38,453 nucleotides of DNA from contig CAAEVV010000004.1 of the NCBI GenBank assembly GCA_900759565.1, positions 1-38,453 on the forward strand, read 5' to 3'. Position 1 is the first letter of the stretch, and every line of letters starts with the position of its first letter. The notes beneath the pieces are model-generated. The model did not search any database. It was not told where the DNA came from and worked only from the letters and a program-made list of their open reading frames with translations. Both the position numbers and the translations under genes were made by a program. This document shows positions 25,302 through 33,895 of the stretch, one piece after another. This DNA is from an uncultured Collinsella sp. Lineage in GTDB: Bacteria; Actinomycetota; Coriobacteriia; Coriobacteriales; Coriobacteriaceae.

Positions 25302-26240
25302 ATGACCCTCCAGCAGCTTCGTTTTCTGATCGCCGTGGCAGAGTCCGGCTCAATCAACGCCGCAGCTCAGCGCCTCTATACCGCTCAGTCCAACATCTCA
25401 AACGCCGTCAAAAGCCTGGAGCAGGAACTCCACCTGGAGATCTTCACGCGCTCCAGCCGCGGCGTCACGCTCACCAACGACGGCACCGAGCTTTTGGGCT
25501 ATGCGCGCCAGGTCGTAGAGCAGGCCGATATGCTCGAGGCCCGCTACGAGGACGGCGGCACCCCGCAAGCCCGCCTCGCCATTTCCGCCCAGCACTACGC
25601 CTTTTCGGTCGAGGCCTTTGTCAACGTGGTCGAGCGCTGCCGCGACAGCAAGTTCGAGTTCATCATGCGCGAGACCACCACGTCGCAGATCATCGATGAC
25701 GTCCGCGCGTTTCGCAGCGACATCGGCATCCTGTATCTGGACGACTTTAATGCCCGCGTTCTGCAGAAGGCTTTTGCCGATGCGCGTGCGAGCTTCCATC
25801 CCCTATTCGACGCGACGGTCCACGTCTTCGTTAGCGAGCGCCACCCGCTTGCCCGCCGCCCGCAGCTGTCCCTTGCCGATCTCACACCCTATACGCGCTA
25901 CAGCTTTGAGCAGGGAACCTCAAACTCCTTCTATTACGCCGAGGAACCTTTTAGCTATATCCCTTGCGACCGCAACATACGAATCTCGGACCGCGGAACA
26001 CTTACTAACTTACTTATCACGTCGAACGGTTACACCCTGTCGACCGGTGTCCTCTCCAATGAAATGCAATGGGGTATGGCATCGATCCCGTTAGCAGACG
26101 CCCCAACGATGCACGTAGGCTATATCATGCACGATGAACGCAAGCCCTCTCCCCTGTTGCAGCAATACCTCGACGAGCTCGACCGCATCATCCAAGAAAA
26201 CCAGCCATCTGAGGACAGGGTAGATATGGTAGATTGCTAG
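25302..26240 (+). CDS. LysR-family transcriptional regulator
   Basis: A 312-residue LysR-type regulator. The winged helix-turn-helix is at residues 1-60 (MTLQQLRFLIAVAESGSINAAAQRLYTAQSNIS-like order, then the ATQ-type recognition helix), followed by a linker helix and the two-lobe effector domain (90-300). It is divergent from metY with a shared 273-base control region. That is the standard arrangement for a LysR regulator and its target, so regulation of sulfur amino acid metabolism is likely. The effector is unknown. AAAGGA precedes the ATG by ten bases. Confidence 0.92.
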   Translation: MTLQQLRFLIAVAESGSINAAAQRLYTAQSNISNAVKSLEQELHLEIFTRSSRGVTLTNDGTELLGYARQVVEQADMLEARYEDGGTPQARLAISAQHYAFSVEAFVNVVERCRDSKFEFIMRETTTSQIIDDVRAFRSDIGILYLDDFNARVLQKAFADARASFHPLFDATVHVFVSERHPLARRPQLSLADLTPYTRYSFEQGTSNSFYYAEEPFSYIPCDRNIRISDRGTLTNLLITSNGYTLSTGVLSNEMQWGMASIPLADAPTMHVGYIMHDERKPSPLLQQYLDELDRIIQENQPSEDRVDMVDC

Positions 26241-26303
26241 CCCTCGGCGAACGCGGCGCTACAATGGTCACTCACACGAAACGTACCCAACGAAAGGAAC
26301 CAT

Positions 26304-26789
26304 GTGAAGGTCATCATCTACACCGACGGCTCGGCCCGATCAAATCCGGGACGCGGCGGCTACGGCGCCGTGCTCAAATACACCAACCCCGCCGGCAAGA
26401 CCTTCACCTCCGAGCTTTCGCGCGGCTACGCCAAGACCACCAACAACCGCATGGAGCTCATGGCGGTCATCGTGGCGCTCGAGGCGCTTAACCGCCCCTG
26501 CGAGGTCGAGGTCCATTCCGATTCGCAGTACGTCGTCAACGCTTTCAATAAACACTGGATCGACGGCTGGAAAAAGCGCGGGTGGAAAACTGCCAACAAG
26601 CAGCCCGTCAAGAACTGCGACCTGTGGGAGCGCCTGCTTGCCGCCAAAAGCAAGCACAAGGTGGAGTTCATCTGGGTTAAGGGACATGCCGGCCACGAGC
26701 TCAACGAGCGCTGCGATGAGCTCGCCACCACGGCAGCCGACGGCAGCAACCTCGATATCGACACCGGCTTTAACGAGAGCGACCTGTAA
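26304..26789 (+). CDS. rnhA: Ribonuclease HI
   Basis: A 161-residue RNase HI that removes RNA from RNA-DNA hybrids. The four catalytic acidic residues are visible: Asp8 (YTDGSARSNPG), Glu51 (NNRMELMAV), Asp73 (SDSQYV) and Asp138 (NERCDELA), with His128 in the GHAGH loop. The basic handle KHWIDGWKKRGWKTANKQPVKN-type region is complete. The start is GTG at 26304, with GAAAGGA upstream. It probably begins a run of plus-strand genes, although 73 bases separate it from the next one. Confidence 0.96.
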   Translation: MKVIIYTDGSARSNPGRGGYGAVLKYTNPAGKTFTSELSRGYAKTTNNRMELMAVIVALEALNRPCEVEVHSDSQYVVNAFNKHWIDGWKKRGWKTANKQPVKNCDLWERLLAAKSKHKVEFIWVKGHAGHELNERCDELATTAADGSNLDIDTGFNESDL

Positions 26790-26862
26790 TAGCGTTTTCG
26801 CGCAGCTTTATATCCCCACGCGCTACACTCATCCTGTAGACCAAACAACGCAAGGGGGACGT

Positions 26863-27969
26863 ATGCTGCGCATCGCGACCATCGGCACATCCATGATTAC
26901 CGACGACTTTATCCAAGTCGTCAACGCCAACGACCAAGCCGCGTTTGTGGGCACGCTTTCACGCGACGCCAATCGCGGTACTGCCTTTACCGCCGAACAC
27001 GGCGGCGAACGTAACTTCACCGCACTTGACGAGCTTGCGTCCGCCGTCGACGTCGACGCCGTCTATATCGGCAGCCCTAACGCACTTCACTACGAGCAGG
27101 CCCTTGCCTGCATCGCCGGTGGCAAGCACGTCATCGTCGAGAAACCCTTCTGCGCCACCGAAGCGCAGGCGCTGGAAGTCTTCCGCGCTGCCGAGGCAGC
27201 AGGTGTCGTGGCCCTCGAGGCCATGCGTCCCCTCCACGATCCCGCCTTCCACGCCATCGAGGACACCCTGGGCGAGATCGCCCCCATCCGCCGCGCCTCA
27301 TTGCGCTTTGGCAAGTATTCCTCGCGCTACAACGAGATTCTCGCGGGACGCGCCACCAATATCTTCGACTGCAATATGGCATCGGGTTCCCTCATGGACA
27401 TTGGCGTCTACGCCGTCGAGCCCATGGTCGAGATTTTCGGCATGCCTTCCGGCCTTACGAGCATGACTACTCTGCTCGACCCCACCTCGCGACAGCTCAC
27501 GCACGGCCCCATCGACGGCTGCGGTTCCATCCTCGCCAGCTATGGCGGAGGCCGCATCTCCGTCGAGCTCGCGCACTCCAAAATTACGAATGACCTGCTG
27601 CCCTCGCAGATCGAAGGCGAGCACGGCACTATCCAGATCGACCATCTGTCCACGCCCCGCAACGTCCGCATCGACTATCGCGGCGAAGTCGTACGCGGCT
27701 CGGCGACCGAGGCACCGCGCGAACAGGGCGACAACGGCCGCGTGCTCGACCTGCCCAAATCGAGCAACACTATGGAATACGAACTCGCAGACTTTATCAC
27801 CGCCATCGGCGGCATCGATAACGTCAAGGAAGAGATTTGGGAGACCCCGGCGGGACGTCACGAGCTTGGCCACTACCGCGATGTCACGCTCGTCTCACTG
27901 CGCATCATGGATGCCGTGCGCCAGCAGGCCGGCATTACCTTCCCGGCCGACGCAGGCAAGCAGGCATAG
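26863..27969 (+). CDS. Gfo/Idh/MocA-family oxidoreductase
   Basis: A 368-residue NAD(P)-dependent oxidoreductase. The N-terminal Rossmann fold has TIGTSMITDDF (6-16), and the family EKPFCAT motif (about 93-99) carries the catalytic Lys. The C-terminal alpha/beta domain follows, with the MDIGVYAVEPM segment that positions substrate. The substrate, typically a sugar or cyclitol derivative, cannot be told. CAAGGGGGAC precedes the ATG. Its stop is two bases before the acylphosphatase-domain gene, so the two are co-translated. Confidence 0.9.
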   Translation: MLRIATIGTSMITDDFIQVVNANDQAAFVGTLSRDANRGTAFTAEHGGERNFTALDELASAVDVDAVYIGSPNALHYEQALACIAGGKHVIVEKPFCATEAQALEVFRAAEAAGVVALEAMRPLHDPAFHAIEDTLGEIAPIRRASLRFGKYSSRYNEILAGRATNIFDCNMASGSLMDIGVYAVEPMVEIFGMPSGLTSMTTLLDPTSRQLTHGPIDGCGSILASYGGGRISVELAHSKITNDLLPSQIEGEHGTIQIDHLSTPRNVRIDYRGEVVRGSATEAPREQGDNGRVLDLPKSSNTMEYELADFITAIGGIDNVKEEIWETPAGRHELGHYRDVTLVSLRIMDAVRQQAGITFPADAGKQA

Positions 27970-27971
27970 CG

Positions 27972-28382
27972 ATGGGCCTCTTCGATACGTTCTTCTCCAG
28001 CGTCACCGGCGGCAGTCGAGAGCCTCAAAAACCATCAAACGTCGAGCTCGAGCTGCGCCGCAGGCTTACCGTACTCGCAAGCGACGAGGCCACTCAAGAC
28101 ACTCCCCTGCGCTATTTCCTGCGCTGGGCGGGGCAAGTCCAAGGCGTTGGTTTTCGCTTTACCAACACCAACCTCGCACAGGCACGCGCACTCACCGGCT
28201 GGGTGCGTAACATGGAAGACGGCTCAGTCGAGATGGAGATACAGGGAGCTCCGGCAAACGTCCTATCTCATCTCGAGGCGCTTCATGCCTCCTACGAGCG
28301 CATGGGAACGCGTTTTCGCCTCGTAGACGCCCAGGCCCGAGCCCCACTTGCCAATGAAGACGGTTTCAGTCCTCATTATTAG
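27972..28382 (+). CDS. Acylphosphatase-domain protein
   Basis: A 136-residue protein. Residues 47-136 form an acylphosphatase domain, with the phosphate loop GQVQGVGFRF (catalytic Arg62) and the GWVRNMEDGSVEMEIQG signature (catalytic Asn80). It would hydrolyse carboxyl-phosphate bonds. The 45-residue N-terminal extension, MGLFDTFFSS and onward, is polar and of unknown role; most acylphosphatases are only about 90 residues. The start at 27972 is coupled to the upstream oxidoreductase gene. Confidence 0.9.
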   Translation: MGLFDTFFSSVTGGSREPQKPSNVELELRRRLTVLASDEATQDTPLRYFLRWAGQVQGVGFRFTNTNLAQARALTGWVRNMEDGSVEMEIQGAPANVLSHLEALHASYERMGTRFRLVDAQARAPLANEDGFSPHY

Positions 28383-28443
28383 TATTGTGTGCTAAATACG
28401 GTATCATTTACCTACGACCGTTAATAGAAAAGAGGCGAGGCGC

Positions 28444-28824
28444 ATGGCGGTGCAAAGAAGGAATACCAGGCAGCGAAAGCTGGTTCTTGACGCCGTGCGC
28501 CAAAGCTATAACCATCCCACCGCCGACGAAATCTACAACGTCGTGCGCGCGCAGGATGACAAAATCAGCCGCGGTACGGTCTACCGCAATCTCAATCTCT
28601 TGGCCGACGCAGGCGAAATCCTCTCCATCAAGACGCCGGGCGGCAGCCGCTTCGATCGCACGATCGAGCCGCATGCGCATATCATCTGCACCTCGTGCAG
28701 CCGCGTCATCGACGTACCGCTCCCCTTCGATGCCCAGCTCGACGCCAAGGCGTCCGAGCAAATCGGCTGGCACGTCACGTCGCACTACACCATCTTCGAG
28801 GGTCTCTGCCCCGACTGCCGGTAG
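28444..28824 (+). CDS. Fur-family regulator, PerR-like
   Basis: A 126-residue Fur-family metalloregulator. The DNA-binding helix region (TRQRKLVLDAVRQ to GTVYRNLNLLADAG) precedes the metal domain. The residues corresponding to the PerR regulatory metal site are all present: His24, Asp71, His77, His79 and Asp90. The Asp at the last position favours peroxide-sensing PerR over Fur, which has Glu there. Two structural zinc pairs are visible: CTSC (82-85) and CPDC (122-125). It probably controls oxidative-stress genes elsewhere. Slightly shorter than usual at the N-terminus. Its stop lies inside an inverted repeat shared with the convergent HAD gene. Confidence 0.87.
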   Translation: MAVQRRNTRQRKLVLDAVRQSYNHPTADEIYNVVRAQDDKISRGTVYRNLNLLADAGEILSIKTPGGSRFDRTIEPHAHIICTSCSRVIDVPLPFDAQLDAKASEQIGWHVTSHYTIFEGLCPDCR

Positions 28825-28905
28825 ATGTTCGGGACATGCCTTAAAATCCACCTTTCCGCGCTTTGCAGCAAAAAATAGATTTCTAGGCATGTCCCAAATA
28901 TCTAC
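28821..28905. repeat. Inverted repeat between convergent perR-like and HAD genes
   Basis: Arms 28821-28848 and 28878-28905 are largely complementary, sharing GTAGAT, GGGACATGCCT and AAATC. Both convergent genes end in the arms: the TAG of each lies in a GTAGAT terminus. It can act as a bidirectional transcription stop. Confidence 0.75.
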
Positions 28906-29699
28906 TCAGCGAGCAGGCGATGCAATTCCTCTTCGACCGTGCGCACGTAGCGGACGCGGTCGTTAATGCCACGCATAGAGGGGTTGCAGCTCTCCATCAG
29001 ATAGGGATGGCCCACGACGTTGAGCATGTCGCGATCGTTCTCATTGTCGCCAAACGCCATCATCTCATCGGGCGAAATACCCAGGGCACGACCGTAATCG
29101 GCAAGCGCGGAGCCCTTGCCCGAACCGAAACCGATAAAGTCCGTCCATTCGGTTCCCGACGTCATCACGTCAACACGGTCGCTAAAGAGGCGCTCAAAAT
29201 ACTCCAGGGCCGCCGGCTGATCCACCTCGGGCGTCTGGAAGGCAATCTTAATGACGTCCTCGTCGATGTCCTCGGGGCGGGCGACCACCGCCACATCGCA
29301 GTGGACCTCATAGCGCAAATGATCGACGAACGCATCGTTGCCGCTCATGGTGTAGAGGTGTCCCTCACACGAAAGGGTCACGTCGGCATGGGGATACGCA
29401 ACCACGGCATTCGCGATATCCATAGCAAGGCTACGCTCCATGGAACGCTTGACAACGGCACGTCCCTCGCTCATCACCAGGGCTCCGTTTTCGCATACAT
29501 AGGCGAGCTCATCGGCCACCGGGGCAAACAGATAGCGCAAGCTCGCATATTGACGGCCGCTCGCCGGCATAAACACGATACCGCGACGATGCAGCTCATC
29601 GATGAGCTCAAAGGCCTCGGAACGCGGCTCGCACTCCCCCGGATGCAGCAACGTGCCGTCCAAATCGCATGCAATCAGCTTGATTCCTTCAAGACCCAT
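28902..29699 (-). CDS. Cof-type HAD-IIB sugar phosphatase
   Basis: A 265-residue HAD-superfamily phosphatase with a type IIB cap. Motif I ACDLDGTLL has nucleophile Asp12 and Asp14. Motif II is PASGR and motif IV is AFGDNENDRDML near the C-terminus, with the Lys of the GSGKGSAL segment. Likely cytoplasmic dephosphorylation of a small phosphorylated metabolite; substrate unknown. I prefer the ATG at 29699, which follows GGGGGAG, though an in-frame GTG at 29711 is possible. Convergent with the PerR-like gene. Confidence 0.92.
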   Translation of the reverse strand: MGLEGIKLIACDLDGTLLHPGECEPRSEAFELIDELHRRGIVFMPASGRQYASLRYLFAPVADELAYVCENGALVMSEGRAVVKRSMERSLAMDIANAVVAYPHADVTLSCEGHLYTMSGNDAFVDHLRYEVHCDVAVVARPEDIDEDVIKIAFQTPEVDQPAALEYFERLFSDRVDVMTSGTEWTDFIGFGSGKGSALADYGRALGISPDEMMAFGDNENDRDMLNVVGHPYLMESCNPSMRGINDRVRYVRTVEEELHRLLAE

Positions 29700-29728
29700 A
29701 TGCTCCCCCACAGCATCTCATCAACAGA

Positions 29729-29767
29729 AAGGCGGACTTTGAATAGTTGTCTCTCAAAGTCCGCCTT
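29729..29767 (-). terminator. Intrinsic terminator of the SlyD-UreE operon
   Basis: Perfect 14-bp arms AAGGCGGACTTTGA and complement, followed on the minus strand by TCTGTTG. It lies 14 bases after the UreE-like stop. Confidence 0.8.
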
Positions 29768-29780
29768 ACTTATACGCACG

Positions 29781-30359
29781 TTAACCGCGCGCCTTCTTTA
29801 CGATCGTAAAGTCTGGTGCCATACTCACAACGGCATCCGCCGCACTCGACGCAAAGCGCCGGTCCGAATCGAGTTCACGGGTAACCGTCGAGAGCCGAAC
29901 GCCCTCGACGCCCCGGAGCATGCGGCCCAAAACAGGCTGCACCGGCGTATACATGCGCACGGTATACTCGTCCGAATCGCCTCGAAAAAGCGGCGCATGC
30001 ATATTGCCGATCTCCCAGCACGCATGCGCGAGCGCAATCGGGTCCATGCGGTCAACTTCGACCAAATAAACCTCGGCGCTGCGCAGGCGCACGACAACCG
30101 CCACGGGCACCACGCCCGAACGGTCGACGGCGAGCACGTCGCCGTCGACAAAACGACCGCCGTCGGCAGTATCCAGCCGAACATCGACCGTGCGCCCCAG
30201 CTCCGTCACGCCCACAAACGCGCATACATCAGCCTGGTCCCAATCGAGCAGTAGCTCGTCAACTTCAAAGACGCCGCCCAGCTTCCGGCGAAGCAGAAGT
30301 TCATAGGACGGATCGTTGAGATTTCCCAAGCATGTCGTCGAAACCAAGCGCTCAGGCAT
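29781..30359 (-). CDS. UreE-like nickel metallochaperone, without urease
   Basis: A 192-residue protein resembling the urease accessory protein UreE. The N-terminal domain has the family strand pattern (DVRLDTADGGRFVDGDVLAVD). The C-terminal metal-binding domain carries the GNMHAPLF segment, whose His121 corresponds to the dimer-interface nickel His of UreE. The C-terminal His-rich tail of some UreEs is lacking, and the C-terminus ends in a short basic tail. No urease structural genes or UreFGD lie in the window. The start at 30359 is three bases after the SlyD-like stop (30363), so the two are co-translated. Nickel handling for another enzyme, such as hydrogenase, is the leading inference. 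Confidence 0.72.
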   Translation of the reverse strand: MPERLVSTTCLGNLNDPSYELLLRRKLGGVFEVDELLLDWDQADVCAFVGVTELGRTVDVRLDTADGGRFVDGDVLAVDRSGVVPVAVVVRLRSAEVYLVEVDRMDPIALAHACWEIGNMHAPLFRGDSDEYTVRMYTPVQPVLGRMLRGVEGVRLSTVTRELDSDRRFASSAADAVVSMAPDFTIVKKARG

Positions 30360-30362
30360 GCT

Positions 30363-30791
30363 CTAACCCTCGACCTCGACGAGCTCGATATCAAAGTTGA
30401 GGTCCTTGCCGGCAAGCTCGTGGTTGGCATCGAGCGTCACAGCCTCGGGCGTTACGTCGATGACGACGGCGGGGACAGGCATGCCGCTCGGCGTGGACAG
30501 GAAGAGCTTCATGCCCTTCTCGATCTGCTCGATGTTGGGAACCTGCTCGGCCGGGAAGGTAATAACCATCTCGGGATTGTGCTCGCCGTAGGCATCGGCA
30601 GCAGGAATGTGCACGGTCTTCTTCTCGCCCACCTGCATGTCGACAACAGCGGCGTCGAAGCCCTTGATCATCTGACCGGCGCCGCAGGTGAACTCCAGCG
30701 GCTCGCCGCGATCGTAGGAGCTATCGAACTGCGTGCCGTCATCGAGCGTGCCGCGATAATGGGTCTTGACCTTCTTGCCCTGGTTGGACAT
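30363..30791 (-). CDS. SlyD-like FKBP-type peptidyl-prolyl isomerase
   Basis: A 142-residue FKBP of the SlyD type, which combines prolyl isomerase and chaperone functions. The FKBP fold (KVKTHYRGTLDDGTQFDSSYDRGEP, then GFDAAVVDMQVGEKKTVHIP) is interrupted by the inserted chaperone flap and ends with the SlyD NHELAGKDLNF motif. The His-rich metal tail of E. coli SlyD is absent. In other bacteria SlyD delivers nickel to hydrogenase maturation. Here it is translationally coupled to a UreE-like gene, which supports a nickel-related task. CGGAGGTTACC precedes the ATG. Confidence 0.92.
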   Translation of the reverse strand: MSNQGKKVKTHYRGTLDDGTQFDSSYDRGEPLEFTCGAGQMIKGFDAAVVDMQVGEKKTVHIPAADAYGEHNPEMVITFPAEQVPNIEQIEKGMKLFLSTPSGMPVPAVVIDVTPEAVTLDANHELAGKDLNFDIELVEVEG

Positions 30792-30911
30792 GGTAACCTC
30801 CGTAATAAGGGCGGCGCACAACACGGGCCGCCATGAACATATGGCGCTAACTATACCCTAGTCATACAATTCAATGACAGTTTGCAAAGAAACGCTGCAA
30901 CCGGAGGAACC

Positions 30912-31925
30912 ATGGCATATCCCGTATTTGACCTACACTGCGACACCGCCGACCGCATCGGCTGGGCCACGCTCGATCTCGACCTGCGCTTTACCGCCGG
31001 CACCGACGGTTATTTCCCCGGCGATGAAACGCATCCGCAAGATTTCGACCTCATCGAGGGCAACGCCTGCGCCATCTCGCTCGCAAAGATCGGCAACACG
31101 CCATGGGCACAGTGCTTCGCCACGTTTGTCCCCGACGAGATTCCCACCGCCCACGCCGCGCGCTTCCAGGCGCAGATCATGGCGCATATGAGCGGCCAGG
31201 CAATGCTCAACCACGACCGCATGGTCAACGTACGCAGCGCGGCAGACATTCGCCCCGCGCTCAAAGACGGCAAGGTCGCCTGCATCCACACCATCGAAAA
31301 CGCCACGTTCTTTGCCGAGGACCCCGCGCTGATCGAGGTGCTCAAGAGCTTGGGCGTACTCATGTCATCGCTCAGCTGGAATGCGCAGGGACCGCTCGCG
31401 AGCGGACACGATACCCACGCCGGCCTCACCGCCGCCGGCATCGAGGCACTTACGCAGATGGAGCACGCCGGCATGGTGCTTGACGTCTCCCACCTCAACG
31501 ATGAGTGCTTTGACGAGGTTGTCGCCCACGCCACACGTCCCTTCGTCGCCAGCCACTCCAACTCTCGTGCAGTTTGCGGCGTTAAGCGCAACCTCACCGA
31601 CGACCAGTTCCGCACCATTCGCGACATGGGTGGCATCGTCGGCCTCAACTACTGCAGCGAGTTCCTTTCCAACGACGCAACCGACAAGACAGCCGCAGAC
31701 GTCACCTTCGACCAGCTGGCGGCACATATCGAGCACTGGCTCGACCTGGGCGGCGAGGACGTCATCGCGCTCGGCGGCGACTGGGACGGTGCCACGGTGC
31801 CCGCCTTCCTCTCCGATGCCAGCAAGATGCCCGAGTTCCAGAACATGCTCTCCAAGCACTTTGGCAAGACCGTGATGCAGAAGCTCTGCAGCGATAATGC
31901 CCTTGCCTTCTTTGAGCGTTATTAA
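30912..31925 (+). CDS. Membrane dipeptidase-type M19 peptidase
   Basis: A 337-residue zinc-dependent dipeptidase of the renal/membrane dipeptidase family. The metal-binding start FDLHCDT has His9 and Asp11. A further metal Glu/His set follows in order: CIHTIENA, DVSHLND, ATRPFVASHSNSRAV, and GGIVGLNY. The late segment GGDWDGATVP is typical of the family. It hydrolyses dipeptides; no signal peptide is visible, so it acts in the cytoplasm. GGAGGAAC precedes the ATG. It is divergent from the SlyD-UreE operon and ends in a strong hairpin. Confidence 0.94.
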   Translation: MAYPVFDLHCDTADRIGWATLDLDLRFTAGTDGYFPGDETHPQDFDLIEGNACAISLAKIGNTPWAQCFATFVPDEIPTAHAARFQAQIMAHMSGQAMLNHDRMVNVRSAADIRPALKDGKVACIHTIENATFFAEDPALIEVLKSLGVLMSSLSWNAQGPLASGHDTHAGLTAAGIEALTQMEHAGMVLDVSHLNDECFDEVVAHATRPFVASHSNSRAVCGVKRNLTDDQFRTIRDMGGIVGLNYCSEFLSNDATDKTAADVTFDQLAAHIEHWLDLGGEDVIALGGDWDGATVPAFLSDASKMPEFQNMLSKHFGKTVMQKLCSDNALAFFERY

Positions 31926-31941
31926 TTTCACATCCCCTGAG

Positions 31942-31977
31942 CGGGCCGGCATGCCGAACGGTCGACATGCCGGCCCG
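31942..31977 (+). terminator. Hairpin after the M19 peptidase gene
   Basis: Perfect 12-bp arms, CGGGCCGGCATG and complement, with a 12-base loop. No T-run follows, so it is either a weak terminator or a structural element. Confidence 0.65.
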
Positions 31978-31999
31978 TCCCCAATCTGAAGGACCACTT

Positions 32000-32776
32000 T
32001 TGACGCAGCAATTTACGCTTTTCCTACCCCAACCGGATGGGACTCCCATCCCCGTCGTCGTTACCAAAAAGCGCGTCAAAAACTTCAACCTGCGCGTCAC
32101 ATCGAGCGGTGAGGTCCACGCCAGCGCACCGCTCGGCGCCAGCCGCGAGCGTATCGAAGCGTTTGTGAAGCGCAACAGCGCCTGGATTATCAGACGACTT
32201 GCCCAGCGCGAGCAACGTCAGGCGACGGCGCGAGAGCCGCTCAGCCCCTCGTCCATCATTGCACTTTGGGGCAAGCCCATCACGGTACAAGATGCGCTCG
32301 ATCGCAACTTTGCATCACCCGCACCGCGGCCCAAGCAGGCCACCTTCGCAAGTTTTATGGGTGCCGACGAGCCAGACGAACGTCCGCAGGCCAAGTGGAA
32401 CGCGCCCCTCGACGGCTTAACGCCCAGTGAGATCCAAGCCCATATTGACCAGCTCTATACGTCCGAAGTCACATCGGCGCTGCGGGATATGGTGCACGCA
32501 TACGAAATCGCAATGGGTGTCGCCGTTTCCCGCGTTTCCGTGCGCAGCATGAAAACGCGCTGGGGATCATGCACGCCCAAAACCGGCGCCATTCGCATCG
32601 CACGAGAACTTGCCGCCTACCCCGTCGAGTGCCTTGACATGGTTGTCGCCCACGAGCTCGTCCACTTGCTCGAGCCAAGCCACAATCAGCGGTTTCACGC
32701 CCTGCTCGACACGTACTGCCCCAACAATAGAGCACTGTCCCAGCGGCTCAAGCAGCCACCCATAGAGACATATTAG
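32000..32776 (+). CDS. YgjP-like metallopeptidase
   Basis: A 258-residue protein of the YgjP/SprT-related zinc metallopeptidase family. The RWGSC motif (187-191) precedes the zinc-binding HELVH (218-222), with third ligand His228 in the EPSHN segment. An N-terminal beta-rich domain (1-75) contains the typical KRVKNFNLRV segment. Substrate and biological role are unknown. I chose the TTG at 32000, since GAAGGA lies six bases before it and no ATG is suitably placed. Convergent with folB, with only six bases between the stops. Confidence 0.88.
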   Translation: MTQQFTLFLPQPDGTPIPVVVTKKRVKNFNLRVTSSGEVHASAPLGASRERIEAFVKRNSAWIIRRLAQREQRQATAREPLSPSSIIALWGKPITVQDALDRNFASPAPRPKQATFASFMGADEPDERPQAKWNAPLDGLTPSEIQAHIDQLYTSEVTSALRDMVHAYEIAMGVAVSRVSVRSMKTRWGSCTPKTGAIRIARELAAYPVECLDMVVAHELVHLLEPSHNQRFHALLDTYCPNNRALSQRLKQPPIETY

Positions 32777-32782
32777 AACCGG

Positions 32783-33268
32783 TTAGCGCACGCGCTCGAT
32801 CTCGACACCGCAGCTTGCCAGGGGAAGACCGACGGGCGCCCAAGGCTTATCGAGCTTAACGCGCACGCCAAGCAGCAAGGGGTAACGACGCAGCAGCATC
32901 TGGGCCACACCCTCAGCTGCAGCCTCGATGAGCTTAAACGTATGCTCGCGCAGATAGCCATCGACATCGTGGCACACCGAGCCATAGTCAATCGAGGCGT
33001 CCAGGTTATCGTGCTCCCCCGCTGCACGCAGGTCGGCATAGAGTACCAAGGACACGATGAACTTCTGGCCCAGCGCGTTCTCTTCGGGATACACGCCATG
33101 GTTAGCAAAAACCTCAAGACCTTCAACGGTGATGCGGTCGGCATGGCGAAGGTCGTCATAGCTCACGTGGGGCACCGCCGTTGCGGTGGATATTTCGCCC
33201 CTTCCACGGCGGGCGAGCTCGGCGCCTTCAGTCTTGGTTGCATTCTCGGGCAGTTTCTTGTTGCTCAT
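32783..33268 (-). CDS. folB: Dihydroneopterin aldolase
   Basis: A 161-residue FolB, which cleaves dihydroneopterin to 6-hydroxymethyl-dihydropterin and glycolaldehyde in folate synthesis. The catalytic Glu lies in NHGVYPEENALGQKF. The Lys of KLDKPWAPVG near the C-terminus completes the site. The first 40 residues are an extra polar extension; the enzyme core is about 120 residues. AAGGAG lies ten bases before the ATG. It is the third gene of the folE-HD-folB run. Confidence 0.93.
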   Translation of the reverse strand: MSNKKLPENATKTEGAELARRGRGEISTATAVPHVSYDDLRHADRITVEGLEVFANHGVYPEENALGQKFIVSLVLYADLRAAGEHDNLDASIDYGSVCHDVDGYLREHTFKLIEAAAEGVAQMLLRRYPLLLGVRVKLDKPWAPVGLPLASCGVEIERVR

Positions 33269-33311
33269 CGCGATCGTCTCCTTCGTTTAGAACCCCGACC
33301 GCGCAAACTAA

Positions 33312-33893
33312 CTACACGCGAATCGACAGGTTCTTTTTATCATCGCTCCAGTTGCAAGCATTGCGCGCGGGGCATGCAAAGCAGGCGCGCGACGCTTTGT
33401 CGGCTGCATAGAGCAGACGCTCAAGCGGTTGGCTGTTCACGCGCAGCTTTCGATGGCCCAGAATGGCCGTCTTAATGGCTGCGGCATCGGCCGGCTCAAA
33501 CGCCACGTCATCGGGCATGCCGCCGAGAATCGCATCAGCGACGCGTTCGCTTGCAACATCATGGGATATACCCGATTCATACTGTTCATCTTTGCCGATA
33601 TCGTGAAGAAGTGCCGTGGCGTAGATGACCTCGCGGTCAAATTCGAGCTGCTCCTCGAGATTCTTGATCCACATAATGCGAGAGACATCGAGCAGATGGT
33701 CAATACCGTGGCGGCAGAAGATGCGCCCCGATTCCAACTGCGCAATGTTGCCCAGATGCCGCCGGAACAGCCCGTTGGCACAAATGTAATCAATGCGAGG
33801 CATGGCACCAAAGGGGGCCAAGCCCGAAGCCATAAAGCCGCGACGCGACGTCCCCTCATCGGTCTTCGATGCAAAGTCGTTGACGACTCTCAT
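33312..33893 (-). CDS. HD-domain phosphohydrolase in the folate operon
   Basis: A 193-residue HD-superfamily protein. Metal-binding positions are His62 (CRHGIDH), the His97-Asp98 pair in ATALLHDIGK and Asp165 (LLYAADKAS). The C-terminus has a tight Cys cluster, CFACPARNAC (171-180), that could hold a metal or an Fe-S cluster. It starts two bases after the folE stop, so it is co-translated. It lies between the enzymes that make and consume dihydroneopterin. A phosphatase acting on dihydroneopterin phosphate is an attractive inference, but HD proteins have many other substrates. Confidence 0.85.
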   Translation of the reverse strand: MRVVNDFASKTDEGTSRRGFMASGLAPFGAMPRIDYICANGLFRRHLGNIAQLESGRIFCRHGIDHLLDVSRIMWIKNLEEQLEFDREVIYATALLHDIGKDEQYESGISHDVASERVADAILGGMPDDVAFEPADAAAIKTAILGHRKLRVNSQPLERLLYAADKASRACFACPARNACNWSDDKKNLSIRV

Positions 33894-33895
33894 AG

